DNA from: Flavobacteriales bacterium | GTDB lineage: Bacteria > Bacteroidota > Bacteroidia > Flavobacteriales_E > Vicingaceae | Direction: 5' to 3' | NCBI GenBank assembly: GCA_016763135.1 | Contig: JAESUI010000257.1 | Span: forward strand, 1 to 9,180 | Length of the DNA stretch: 9,180 nucleotides | Shown here: one piece after another, positions 1 to 6,655 of the stretch | Position numbering within the stretch: position 1 is the stretch's first letter | Layout of the letters: the number at the start of each line of letters is the position of its first letter | The notes under the pieces: model-generated | The model's database searches: none | Told to the model about the DNA's origin: nothing | The model's input: only the letters and a program-made list of their open reading frames with translations | Made by a program: the position numbers and the translations under genes

Positions 1-423
1 AGCTAATGATCTTACACCTTCTTGAATACGTGCTCCACCACTATCATTAAGTCCAATTACAGGAACTCCAATTTTCATGGCCATATCCATTATTTTACAA
101 ATTTTCTCAGCATGAGCTTCAGCCAATGAACCTCCTAAAACTGTAAAATCTTGAGAAAAAACATAAACCAATCGTCCATTTATATTTCCATAACCAGTAA
201 CAACCCCATCACCTAAAAACTTGGTTTTATCTAACCCAAAATTAGTTGAACGGTGTGTAACTAACATCCCCATTTCCTGAAATGTACCTTCGTCTATTAA
301 GAAGTGAATACGTTCTCGAGCAGTAAGTTTTCCTTTGCCATGTTGAGCTTCAATTCTTTTTTCTCCACCACCTAACTTGGCTTCTTCTATTTTAGCGTTA
401 AGCTGATTAAATTTTTCCTCCAT
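1..423 (-). CDS. Acyl-CoA carboxylase beta subunit (propionyl-CoA carboxylase beta type), N-terminal part, cut by window edge
   Basis: My translation of the minus strand from the ATG at 423-421 stays open for 141 codons to base 1, so the gene continues outside the window. It opens MEEKFNQLNAKIEEAKLGGG and carries the family signature GKGKLTARERI (residues 29-39), the GGSLAEAHAEKI stretch (97-108) and the carboxyltransferase motif DSGGARIQEG (127-136). These place it in the carboxyltransferase (crotonase-like) family that moves carboxyl from biotin to propionyl-CoA or a related acyl-CoA in the cytoplasm. Full-length members have about 510-520 residues, so roughly a quarter is visible. PccB, the methylmalonyl-CoA decarboxylase alpha chain and other acyl-CoA carboxylase beta chains share this N-terminus, so the substrate is inferred and no symbol is given. 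It is divergent from the next gene across 80 bp, where I found no convincing promoter for it. Confidence 0.93.
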   Translation of the reverse strand, partial: MEEKFNQLNAKIEEAKLGGGEKRIEAQHGKGKLTARERIHFLIDEGTFQEMGMLVTHRSTNFGLDKTKFLGDGVVTGYGNINGRLVYVFSQDFTVLGGSLAEAHAEKICKIMDMAMKIGVPVIGLNDSGGARIQEGVRSLA

Positions 424-503
424 AAGTATGATTCTAACAGGTAGTAAAAATAAAAAAAATACGCTGTAATTAAGGATTTGAAATTGTAAATTCGCAATGC
501 ACG

Positions 504-3500
504 ATGATTACAAGAGTGATTAAATATTTATTGGGATTGATTATCCTAATTAGTTCAGGTGTTTTTGCGCAAAATGAATTAGGGAATCCTTATATCAAAA
601 ATTACTCTCCTAAAGAATATAATTCTGCAGCTACTATTTGGGACATTACTCAAGATAACAATGGACTCATGTATTTTGGCACGTCAGGAGGCGTGTTACA
701 ATATGATGGTTCTTCTTGGCAAAATATTTCTATAGATAATGAAACTACGGTTAGAGCATTAGATATTGATAAAAATGGAGTTGTTTATGTAGGGGCAAAA
801 AATGAATTTGGTTACATAGGGATAGATTCTCTAAAACGGCCAATTTATATGTCATTAAGTAAAGATTTAGCTGAAGAAAATCAAGATTTTACTGACGTTT
901 GGAATGTTTATGCAACAAATGAAGGAGTATTTTTTCTCACATTTAAAAGAATTTATAGATGGCATAACAATCAGATAGATGTATATAATTATGATGACAT
1001 AACGGCTCATTTGGGGTTTTATGTTAATCAGCATTTATATTTAGTATTACTTAATAAGGGTCTCCATGTTTTTAAGAAAGACAAATTTGTGCCTGTTGTT
1101 GGAGGTTTGCATTATGAGGGAAAAACCATTTATTCGATACTACCTTATGATGATGACAACATTATTGTTGCAACAAGAAATGAAGGGTTAGAAATTCATA
1201 ACATTCGTACGGGAGAGATATTACCTTTTAAAAATAGTGTGAATGAAGAAATTAAAAACAACAAAGTATATCATGGAACAGTTTCAGAGAATGGGGAATT
1301 AGTAATAGCGACTTTAAAAAAAGGAATATATGTTATTGATAGGAATGGTGATTTAGTGAGGCATATTAATCAGGAGAATGGCTTACAAAACAATAATGTA
1401 AAATATGTTTTTAAAGATAACTATGGCGGGTTATGGGCAGGAACAGCTGTGGGGATATCTTATATAGATTTGAATTTACCACTCACTTTTTTTGGTTCTG
1501 AAAATGGAATTGCTGGGTACACCAGAGATGTAATAAGATACAATGAACAGATTTATATTGCAACAGGAAATGGGATTTATTATTTAGACAAGAATGAGTT
1601 AGAACTTCAAAAAAAGTTTAAGCCATTTAAAAATACAGATGATCAATTTTGGGATTTTATAGTTGTTAAAGATCATTTATTGGTTGGGGGGAGCCATGGA
1701 TTTTATGAGATAAAAGATAACAAGATTAAAAGAATCAAAAGCTTTAACTCTAATGCTGTTTTTTCTATGCTACAATCTAGTTCAGATGAAAACAGAATAT
1801 ACTTAGCATTAAAAAATGGGGTTGCTATAGCAGAAGTAACAGAGAATAACGAAGTAAAAGTAGTACATCAATTTGATGAATATAACACAGAAAGTCATCA
1901 AATGGGAGAAGATGAGAATGGAAATTTATGGATTGCTACAGCATTTGATTATTTGATCAAGATTGATCATACATCTTTTGATAAGGAAAAAAACTATCCT
2001 TTATCGTATAAAAAAATTGAATATGGAGAGAAATTATCTTCGGAAGAAGTAATAAATATAGGGGGTAAAATTTATTTTACATCAGAGAAAGGCTTGTTGT
2101 CTATTGATAAAAATGACAAGCTGGAGCTAGACCATTCATTTAAGATTGAAAATTTACCAGCAGGTTTTATTATTAGAAGAATGCAGGAAGATAGTAAAGG
2201 AAATTTATGGGTTCATTATCATCATGACAAACTTCAAGGCCAATTTTTAGCATTAAAATCAGAAGATGGAACATATAAAATTAAAGAAGCTCCTTTTACA
2301 AGAATCAATGAGAAAATCAGTCATGTAAGTTCTCCTTATATTGAAAATAGTGGTATTATTTGGTTTCCTGGCGGGGAAGGGTTGGTTAGGTATGATTATA
2401 ATAAAGATGTTAATGAGAGAAAAAGATATAATGTTAATATTAGAAAGGTAGTACTTCATACAGATTCAATAATTTCTTATGGTAATAACAAGGAATCAAA
2501 CCTTGATAATTTTACGTTTTTATTTAGAGATAATGCCACCTCATTTACATTTTCTGCTGCAAGCTATGGGAATGAGAAAGAAAATAAATATCAATATTTT
2601 TTAGAAGGATATGATGAAGACTGGTCAGAATGGACTTCGTTAAGCCATAAAGAATATAATTATTTACCTGAAGATGAATATGTTTTTAGAGTGCGAGCTA
2701 AAAACATTTACAATCAAATAAGTAAAGAAGACCAATTTACATTTATAGTTCTCCCTCCATGGTATAGAGAAACGTGGGCTTATTTTATGTATGCATTTGC
2801 TTTTATTGTATTGCTTTACCTAATTATTAAACTAGCAACTTATAGGCTCTTACAATCTAAAAAGCATTTAGAAGAAATTGTAGTATCTCGAACAAAAGAC
2901 ATAACTATTGAAAAAGAAAAAGTTGAAAATCAAAAGTTGGAGCTAGAAGATATACATAAGGAATTATCTGAGCGGAATAAAGATGTAATGGATAGTATTA
3001 AGTATGCCCAACGAATACAGACCTCTATTTTGCCTCCTTTGGATATATTTAAATCAGAATTTAAAAACTCTTTTATACTTTATAAACCAAGGGATATTGT
3101 TAGTGGAGATTTTTATTGGTTTGATAAAGTAGAAGATTATTTTATTATGGCATGTGCTGATTGTACAGGGCATGGGGTTCCTGGGGCCTTTATGAGTATG
3201 ATAGGAGCAACTCTTATCAGTAAAATTGTGGAAAAGGAAGAGATGAAAAGTTGCGAACAAGCACTTACTGAGCTGGATAAGGAGATGCAAAAAGCGTTGC
3301 GGCAAAATGTAGATGATGATGACCACACCTCTGTTGATGGTATGGATCTAGCACTAATTGCGGTTAATTTAAAAGAAGGGGTTTGCCATTATTCAGGGGC
3401 TTATAGACCATTGTATTTTATAAGAGACAATGAATTAACTGTTTACAACAGTAATCGTATTTCTGTAGGTGGTGGTTTCGGAAAGGATAAAACATTTACG

Positions 3501-3743
3501 GGAGTGACTATCGATTTAAAGAGTGGAGATCAAATTTATATGTTTACAGATGGATACACTGATCAATTTGGAGGGGAGAAAAATAAAAAATTTAAAAGAG
3601 ATCGATTAAAAAAATTGTTACTTGATCATTGCAAAGAAACTATGAATATTCAGAGCCAAAAAATAGAGCAAGCGTTTAATAATTGGCGAGGTGATAATGA
3701 GCAAATTGATGATGTTCTTTTAGTCGGAATTCAAATCCCTTAG
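504..3743 (+). CDS. Membrane sensor-phosphatase: secreted beta-propeller + Y_Y_Y domain + TM + coiled coil + SpoIIE (PP2C-type) phosphatase
   Basis: This 1079-residue protein probably senses something outside the cytoplasmic membrane and controls a cytoplasmic Ser/Thr phosphatase. Residues 1-22 form a signal peptide ending SSGVFA|Q. Residues about 40-640 hold two-component-regulator-type propeller repeats, for example ENGLQNNNVKYVFKDNYGGLW (about 291-311), and the repeats beginning near 467 and 560. A triple-tyrosine (Y_Y_Y) domain follows at about 680-748 (KYQYFLEGYDEDW, 695-707). One membrane helix lies at about 758-777, then a charged coiled coil to about 833. The SpoIIE domain (about 850-1079) keeps acidic motifs SGDFYWF (D869), ADCTGHGVPG (D886), MDLAL (D948), TDGYTD (D1016, D1020) and DNEQIDD (D1064, D1069-D1070), so it is probably catalytically competent. 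No kinase, anti-sigma factor or antagonist gene is adjacent, so its target is unknown. No Shine-Dalgarno is visible. A near-match to the -7 box (TAAATTCG, 487-494) lies so close that the leader would be almost absent. Confidence 0.93.
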   Translation: MITRVIKYLLGLIILISSGVFAQNELGNPYIKNYSPKEYNSAATIWDITQDNNGLMYFGTSGGVLQYDGSSWQNISIDNETTVRALDIDKNGVVYVGAKNEFGYIGIDSLKRPIYMSLSKDLAEENQDFTDVWNVYATNEGVFFLTFKRIYRWHNNQIDVYNYDDITAHLGFYVNQHLYLVLLNKGLHVFKKDKFVPVVGGLHYEGKTIYSILPYDDDNIIVATRNEGLEIHNIRTGEILPFKNSVNEEIKNNKVYHGTVSENGELVIATLKKGIYVIDRNGDLVRHINQENGLQNNNVKYVFKDNYGGLWAGTAVGISYIDLNLPLTFFGSENGIAGYTRDVIRYNEQIYIATGNGIYYLDKNELELQKKFKPFKNTDDQFWDFIVVKDHLLVGGSHGFYEIKDNKIKRIKSFNSNAVFSMLQSSSDENRIYLALKNGVAIAEVTENNEVKVVHQFDEYNTESHQMGEDENGNLWIATAFDYLIKIDHTSFDKEKNYPLSYKKIEYGEKLSSEEVINIGGKIYFTSEKGLLSIDKNDKLELDHSFKIENLPAGFIIRRMQEDSKGNLWVHYHHDKLQGQFLALKSEDGTYKIKEAPFTRINEKISHVSSPYIENSGIIWFPGGEGLVRYDYNKDVNERKRYNVNIRKVVLHTDSIISYGNNKESNLDNFTFLFRDNATSFTFSAASYGNEKENKYQYFLEGYDEDWSEWTSLSHKEYNYLPEDEYVFRVRAKNIYNQISKEDQFTFIVLPPWYRETWAYFMYAFAFIVLLYLIIKLATYRLLQSKKHLEEIVVSRTKDITIEKEKVENQKLELEDIHKELSERNKDVMDSIKYAQRIQTSILPPLDIFKSEFKNSFILYKPRDIVSGDFYWFDKVEDYFIMACADCTGHGVPGAFMSMIGATLISKIVEKEEMKSCEQALTELDKEMQKALRQNVDDDDHTSVDGMDLALIAVNLKEGVCHYSGAYRPLYFIRDNELTVYNSNRISVGGGFGKDKTFTGVTIDLKSGDQIYMFTDGYTDQFGGEKNKKFKRDRLKKLLLDHCKETMNIQSQKIEQAFNNWRGDNEQIDDVLLVGIQIP

Positions 3744-3804
3744 AAGCAAAGACATCTTAAAATACACTCAATAAACAACTAAAAACCAGTCGTTTATATT
3801 GCAA

Positions 3805-3831
3805 TTGAAATTTTCTTTAAAATTAATTCAA
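3805..3831. repeat. Imperfect AT-rich inverted repeat between the phosphatase gene and marC
   Basis: The arms TTGAAATTTT (3805-3814) and AAAAT...TTCAA (3819-3831) pair around a CTTT loop, with three extra bases (TAA) bulged in the 3' arm. It lies 62 bases after the phosphatase stop and upstream of marC. A terminator or a transcription-factor site is possible. The stem is all weak pairs apart from one G-C and is not followed directly by a T tract on plus, so either role is uncertain and chance in AT-rich DNA is a real alternative. Confidence 0.3.
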
Positions 3832-3859
3832 AAAAAGATTTTTGTATTAATTATTTGCC

Positions 3860-3867
3860 TACGTTTG
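3860..3867 (+). promoter_or_regulatory. Candidate Bacteroidota -7 promoter box for marC-rnhA
   Basis: TACGTTTG matches the Bacteroidota housekeeping -7 consensus TAnnTTTG at all six fixed bases. It sits 28 bases before the marC ATG, which would give a leader of roughly 20 bases. A TTTG that could serve as the upstream (-33) element lies at 3841-3844. The 15-base gap is shorter than the usual 19 or so, so only the -7 box is well supported. Confidence 0.45.
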
Positions 3868-3895
3868 CCGGCTTTAAAATTTAAAAATAGTAGTT

Positions 3896-4474
3896 ATGTT
3901 ACAATTTAATTTCACAGAAATATTATCGGCATCAATGATATTATTTGCCGTAATTGATATAGTTGGATCTGTTCCAATTATCATAGATTTAAAACAAAAA
4001 GTTGGTAAAATTCAATCAGGAAAAGCGAGTATAGTTGCATTATTTATTATGATCACTTTTCTATTTTTAGGAGAGTCTATATTGCACCTAATTGGTATTG
4101 ATGTAAATTCTTTTGCAGTTGCTGGTGCTTTTATTTTGTTTTTCTTGGCATTAGAAATGATTTTGGGAATAAGATTATATAAAGATGATGCACCAGAAAC
4201 TGCATCTATTGTGCCTATAGCATTTCCATTAATTGCTGGGGCAGGAACAATGACAGCTTTACTCTCTTTGCGGGCAGAATTCGCAGTTCAAAACATAATT
4301 GTTGCCATTGTTGTTAACATAATTTTGGTTTACGTTGTGCTTAAATTGTCTGGTAAAATTGAAAAAGTATTAGGAAATGGAGGAATAGCTGTTTTGCGTA
4401 AAGTATTTGGTGTAATTTTATTGGCGATAGCAGTGAAGCTTTTTACAACTAATATTATGGGTCTAATTGGCTAA
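3896..4474 (+). CDS. MarC family integral membrane protein
   Basis: This is a 192-residue polytopic inner-membrane protein of the MarC (UPF0056) family. About six hydrophobic segments can be read: near residues 8-30, 45-66, 72-93, 106-126, 132-150 and 166-187. Family hallmarks are the first-helix DIVGSVPI (21-28) and the PIAFPLIAGAGTMT stretch at the start of the fourth segment (107-120), equivalent to the PLxxGPGT motif of other members. The length is close to the family norm of about 200. The first member was once linked to multiple antibiotic resistance in E. coli, but that link was not upheld and the function of the family is unsettled, so I assign none. Its 3' end overlaps rnhA by 8 bases, so the two are probably co-transcribed and translationally coupled. 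Confidence 0.92.
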   Translation: MLQFNFTEILSASMILFAVIDIVGSVPIIIDLKQKVGKIQSGKASIVALFIMITFLFLGESILHLIGIDVNSFAVAGAFILFFLALEMILGIRLYKDDAPETASIVPIAFPLIAGAGTMTALLSLRAEFAVQNIIVAIVVNIILVYVVLKLSGKIEKVLGNGGIAVLRKVFGVILLAIAVKLFTTNIMGLIG

Positions 4475-4949
4475 GATTACAATATATACAGATGGTGCAG
4501 CAAAAGGAAATCCAGGTAATGGAGGATATGGAGTTGTAATGATGAGTGGAAAGCACCGAAAAGAACTTTCAGAAGGATTTCGATTAACCACGAATAATCG
4601 AATGGAATTATTGAGTGTTATTGTTGCATTGGAATCAATTAAAAATGCTCCAGCAGATGTCGCTGTTTTTTCAGATTCAAAATATGTAGTAGATTCTGTA
4701 GAAAAAGGCTGGGTTTTTGGATGGCAGAAAAAAGGATTTAAGGGTAAGAAGAACATAGACCTTTGGAAACGTTTTTTACTTATTTACCCTAAGCATAAAG
4801 TAAAATTTAATTGGGTAAAAGGACACGCAGGCAACGTGTTTAATGAACGTTGCGATGAGTTAGCTGTAGATGCTGCTGAAGGGAATAATCTTTTAATTGA
4901 TGAAGGATATGAACAAATAAAGAGCGATACTAATTTGTTTGGTTCATAA
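4467..4949 (+). CDS. rnhA: Ribonuclease HI, TTG start
   Basis: This 160-residue type 1 ribonuclease H cleaves the RNA strand of RNA-DNA hybrids (R-loops, replication primers) in the cytoplasm. The catalytic set is complete by comparison with the E. coli enzyme: D9 in YTDGAAKGNPG, E47 in NNRMELL, D70 in FSDSKYV, and D130 in NERCDELA, with the assisting histidine H120 in KGHAGN. Length matches the family (about 155). The start must be TTG at 4467-4469: an in-frame TAA sits directly upstream (4464-4466), and the next in-frame ATG (residue 25) would remove D9. The start lies inside the end of marC (overlap 4467-4474), which suggests its translation depends on ribosomes finishing marC. The gene converges with the secreted-protein gene, 52 bases beyond its stop. 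Confidence 0.95.
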   Translation: MAKITIYTDGAAKGNPGNGGYGVVMMSGKHRKELSEGFRLTTNNRMELLSVIVALESIKNAPADVAVFSDSKYVVDSVEKGWVFGWQKKGFKGKKNIDLWKRFLLIYPKHKVKFNWVKGHAGNVFNERCDELAVDAAEGNNLLIDEGYEQIKSDTNLFGS

Positions 4950-4984
4950 AAAAAAGAGCTGCCACTTGCGCAACGACCCTCTTT
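4948..4984 (-). terminator. Candidate intrinsic terminator of the minus-strand secreted-protein gene
   Basis: Read on minus, AAAGAG (4984-4979) pairs with CTCTTT (4958-4953), and the second arm runs on into a total of eight T residues (plus-strand A run 4948-4955). An inner pairing GTTGC/GCAGC with a 7-base loop is also possible and would strengthen the hairpin. It starts 18 bases after the stop codon at 5002. On plus only three T residues follow the stem, so it should work mainly for the minus-strand gene, though it could also limit read-through from rnhA. The A/T run overlaps the rnhA stop codon. Confidence 0.55.
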
Positions 4985-5001
4985 CGAACTAAGAACTTTA
5001 A

Positions 5002-6288
5002 TTACTTTATTTTATGGCATTCAATTTCGGTTTGACTACCAACTCCATTCCATATAAGGGTAGAAGAGTATTTTGAACCATCATAATCTTGCTTAAACCC
5101 CATGTCTTGGAAAGTACAATGACCATCTGGCCAAGTTGCACAAATAGAGGCTGAGCGTTTTCTTCCTAAAATTACACCAGTAAGTTCGTGTCTAATAGTA
5201 TACCAGTCTGAAGTGATAACCGCTTTACTGAAAATTTCTTTCCACCCTTGCGATCTTGCATAACGGTTAGTTGTAGCAACCATTTTAGATTCCAGTGTAG
5301 GGTTTGAAGTAAACGCACTTGGCAATTCATTTTTTGAAACATTACCAGCATGCACATTATTAGCAGTAGCTGTCCATCGATTAAAATCTCCTGCAGCAAG
5401 GTTTATTTCACCATACCAACCTAAAGCATCATAAGTATGACCACCACTAGCAGTCCAGCCAACGATTAACTTATGGTTGCCTGGAGTAAGTTTTGAAAGC
5501 ATATTATTTAATACTTGGAAACAAACTGCTTCACCATCTTTAGAGTCTTCTTCAGGTAAAATCTGAAATTTTATAGTTGTTTCTTGAGAACTCATTAAAT
5601 CAGTTCTTGGAGAAAGATAAATCAATTCACCATCTAACCAAATAACTAAAGTTGGAATTAAGTATTGAAACGCCTGTTGAATAGGAGCTTTAAAATTTGT
5701 GGTCGCATAAACAGCATTGCCATCTCTAACCAAAAATGTTTCTGCAGCACTTACAACAGCAACATTTGATGTGTTAGAAAAATTAATGGTCTTTTCTGCA
5801 TTTGCAGGAATTCCTTTTACATCACCAAAAGAACCTGCTGGAGCAGGTGGAGGTGGTGTGGATGGAGTTATTATGTTCGAACCCCCAGAAGGTGCTGCCG
5901 GAGGAGCTTTAGGCGGCTTTCCATTAGAAGGATTGGAATTGGATGAATTTGTTGGGGATGATCCAGTAAATGGAATTGTGGGTTTAGGACCAATTGAAGT
6001 ACCTCCATTTGGAGGTTTTGGAGTAGTTGAACCTGGGGTTAAAATGACAGGTTTAGTTGTTGGTTTGTTTTGGGGAGTTACGGGACTTGTCGACACTGTT
6101 GGTTTAACAGGTTCCGTAATGATTGCTGCAGCTGCAATCGAGTCTCTTTTAGCTTTTGCAGCTATGGCTGTTGAGTCTCCATCAACAAAACTCTTGGTAG
6201 CCTTTTTTAATCTATCTCTCCAGCTTTGTGCTTGCACAGTTGTTCCAATAAAGCATAATGCGATTGCGGCAATTAGTATTTTTTTCAT
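5002..6288 (-). CDS. Secreted protein of unknown function with Pro-rich linker and conserved-looking C-terminal domain
   Basis: I do not recognise this 428-residue protein. Residues 1-20 are a clear signal peptide (MKKILIAAIALCFIGTTVQA|Q) with no lipobox cysteine, so it is predicted to be exported to the periplasm or beyond. A short Lys/Arg/Ala-rich segment (about 23-57) is followed by a linker of Pro, Thr, Ser, Gly and Asn (about 58-152). The C-terminal part (about 160-428) looks folded: mixed hydrophobic and charged sequence with aromatic-rich stretches such as LVIWLDGELIYLSPRTD (214-230) and RYARSQGWKEIF (342-353). Cysteines are at 256, 383, 391 and 424; C383 and C391 could form a disulfide. 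No enzyme motif or type 9 secretion tail was seen. It stands alone, convergent with rnhA and divergent from the aminotransferase. The long open frame on the opposite strand of the linker is a composition artefact. Confidence 0.88.
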   Translation of the reverse strand: MKKILIAAIALCFIGTTVQAQSWRDRLKKATKSFVDGDSTAIAAKAKRDSIAAAAIITEPVKPTVSTSPVTPQNKPTTKPVILTPGSTTPKPPNGGTSIGPKPTIPFTGSSPTNSSNSNPSNGKPPKAPPAAPSGGSNIITPSTPPPPAPAGSFGDVKGIPANAEKTINFSNTSNVAVVSAAETFLVRDGNAVYATTNFKAPIQQAFQYLIPTLVIWLDGELIYLSPRTDLMSSQETTIKFQILPEEDSKDGEAVCFQVLNNMLSKLTPGNHKLIVGWTASGGHTYDALGWYGEINLAAGDFNRWTATANNVHAGNVSKNELPSAFTSNPTLESKMVATTNRYARSQGWKEIFSKAVITSDWYTIRHELTGVILGRKRSASICATWPDGHCTFQDMGFKQDYDGSKYSSTLIWNGVGSQTEIECHKIK

Positions 6289-6309
6289 GTTTTGAGTTTA
6301 ATTAGTAGT

Positions 6310-6317
6310 TAAATGTA
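6310..6317 (-). promoter_or_regulatory. Candidate -7 box for the secreted-protein gene
   Basis: On minus this reads TACATTTA, five of the six fixed positions of TAnnTTTG (final G replaced by A). It lies 21 bases before the ATG and would give a leader of about 15 bases. No TTTG is seen at the proper upstream distance, so support is weak. Confidence 0.28.
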
Positions 6318-6381
6318 GCAATTTAAATACCGATTTAATTTTTAGTGTCTATTTCCTCATGAATTTAACAGAAATTTAATT

Positions 6382-6559
6382 TTAAAACCCACCATAGTCG
6401 GTTTCGTAATTTTCAAACTCTTCTTCATTTGTGGCAGTAATTTTTTTTAATATATAATACGTTTAAATTAACAGAATCAATTAATGTATCATTCAAAGTG
6501 TTACATTGCTTGGTGTGAAGATGCTCATGAATATGTAATCTGTAGTATTCAGAGTAACA
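6382..6559 (-). pseudogene. Possible coding remnant or frameshifted small gene, two frames joined at an A8 tract
   Basis: On minus, one frame from 6559 stays open without an ATG through TLNDTLIDSVNLNVLYIKK, then meets an A8 run (plus-strand T 6441-6448). Beyond the run this frame ends at a nearby TGA. The frame displaced by one base continues ITATNEEEFENYETDYGGF and stops at TAA (6384-6382). Dropping one A would join both into about 58 codons with an acidic, protein-like C-terminus. An in-frame TAG lies just before 6559; the only conventional start inside is TTG at 6496-6494. It could be a decayed gene end, a sequencing error in a homopolymer, a slippage site, or chance openness in AT-rich DNA. 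No family is recognised. Confidence 0.25.
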
Positions 6560-6585
6560 CTATAGTAAGATTGAAAAAAGCCTAA
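6484..6585 (+). CDS. Possible 33-residue Cys-containing small protein
   Basis: ATG at 6484 opens 33 codons ending TAA at 6583-6585. The product begins MYHSKCYIAWCEDAHEYVIC, with cysteines at 6, 11 and 20, and ends basic (RLKKA). A near-match to the -7 box, TACGTTTA (five of six fixed bases), lies at 6458-6465 and would give a leader of about 12 bases. There is no Shine-Dalgarno, which is normal here. The ORF ends 70 bases before the aminotransferase start. An open run of this length is not rare by chance in AT-rich DNA, and it overlaps the minus-strand coding-like stretch, so at most one of the two is likely to be real. Function unknown. Confidence 0.25.
   Translation: MYHSKCYIAWCEDAHEYVICSIQSNTIVRLKKA
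6497..6561. repeat. 8-bp perfect inverted repeat AGTGTTAC / GTAACACT
   Basis: AGTGTTAC (6497-6504) and its exact reverse complement GTAACACT (6554-6561) are separated by 49 bases in the region between the two divergent genes. It could be a pair of operator half-sites or the base of a long hairpin, but the spacing is large and chance occurrence is possible. Confidence 0.3.
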
Positions 6586-6630
6586 ATTTTTTCTTTTGTT
6601 ATATTTTATAAATGGGTACAACTGTTTTGT

Positions 6631-6638
6631 TACTTTTG
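6631..6638 (+). promoter_or_regulatory. Candidate -7 promoter box for the aminotransferase gene
   Basis: TACTTTTG matches TAnnTTTG at all six fixed bases and ends 17 bases before the ATG at 6656, predicting a leader of about 10 bases. No clear TTTG stands at the expected upstream spacing. If real, transcription begins downstream of the alternative TTG start at 6596, which supports the ATG at 6656. Confidence 0.42.
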
Positions 6639-6655
6639 TCGTCTTTCAAAAAAAT

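Larger units (their letters stand above)
6289..6655. other. 367-base intergenic region between divergent genes
   Basis: This AT-rich stretch separates the start of the secreted-protein gene (minus) from the aminotransferase start (plus). It holds a weak promoter candidate at each end, a possible 33-residue ORF on plus (6484-6585), a frame-broken coding-like stretch on minus (6382-6559) and an 8-bp inverted repeat (6497-6504 with 6554-6561), each listed separately. I found no tRNA, riboswitch or mobile-element signature. Confidence 0.7.

Noticed and set aside
497..523. Tiny out-of-frame ORF (8 codons) starting at ATG 497, overlapping the phosphatase start
   Set aside because: Too short to assess. 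The signal peptide that begins at ATG 504 fixes the real start, and nothing else supports a leader peptide.
2259..2459. 66-codon open frame on minus
   Set aside because: Lies wholly inside the propeller region of the sensor-phosphatase gene, which is intact on plus; no protein-like motif.
3054..3328. Two overlapping open frames on minus (90 and 63 codons)
   Set aside because: Antisense to the SpoIIE phosphatase domain, whose conserved motifs fix the plus frame as coding.
3771..3797. ATAAAC / GTTTAT inverted repeat after the phosphatase gene as a terminator
   Set aside because: Only six weak pairs around a 15-base loop and no T tract follows; not enough to call a terminator.
4463..4756. 97-codon open frame on minus
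   Set aside because: Antisense to rnhA, which keeps all catalytic residues on plus.
5172..5399. 75-codon open frame on minus in another phase
   Set aside because: Nested within the 428-residue secreted protein on the same strand; out of phase and without its own signals.
5717..6295. 192-codon open frame on plus, Gly/Pro/Val-rich
   Set aside because: It is the antisense of the Pro/Thr/Ser-rich linker and signal peptide of the minus-strand secreted protein. The biased composition removes stops on the other strand; the product is low complexity and the sense frame has a clear signal peptide and folded domain.
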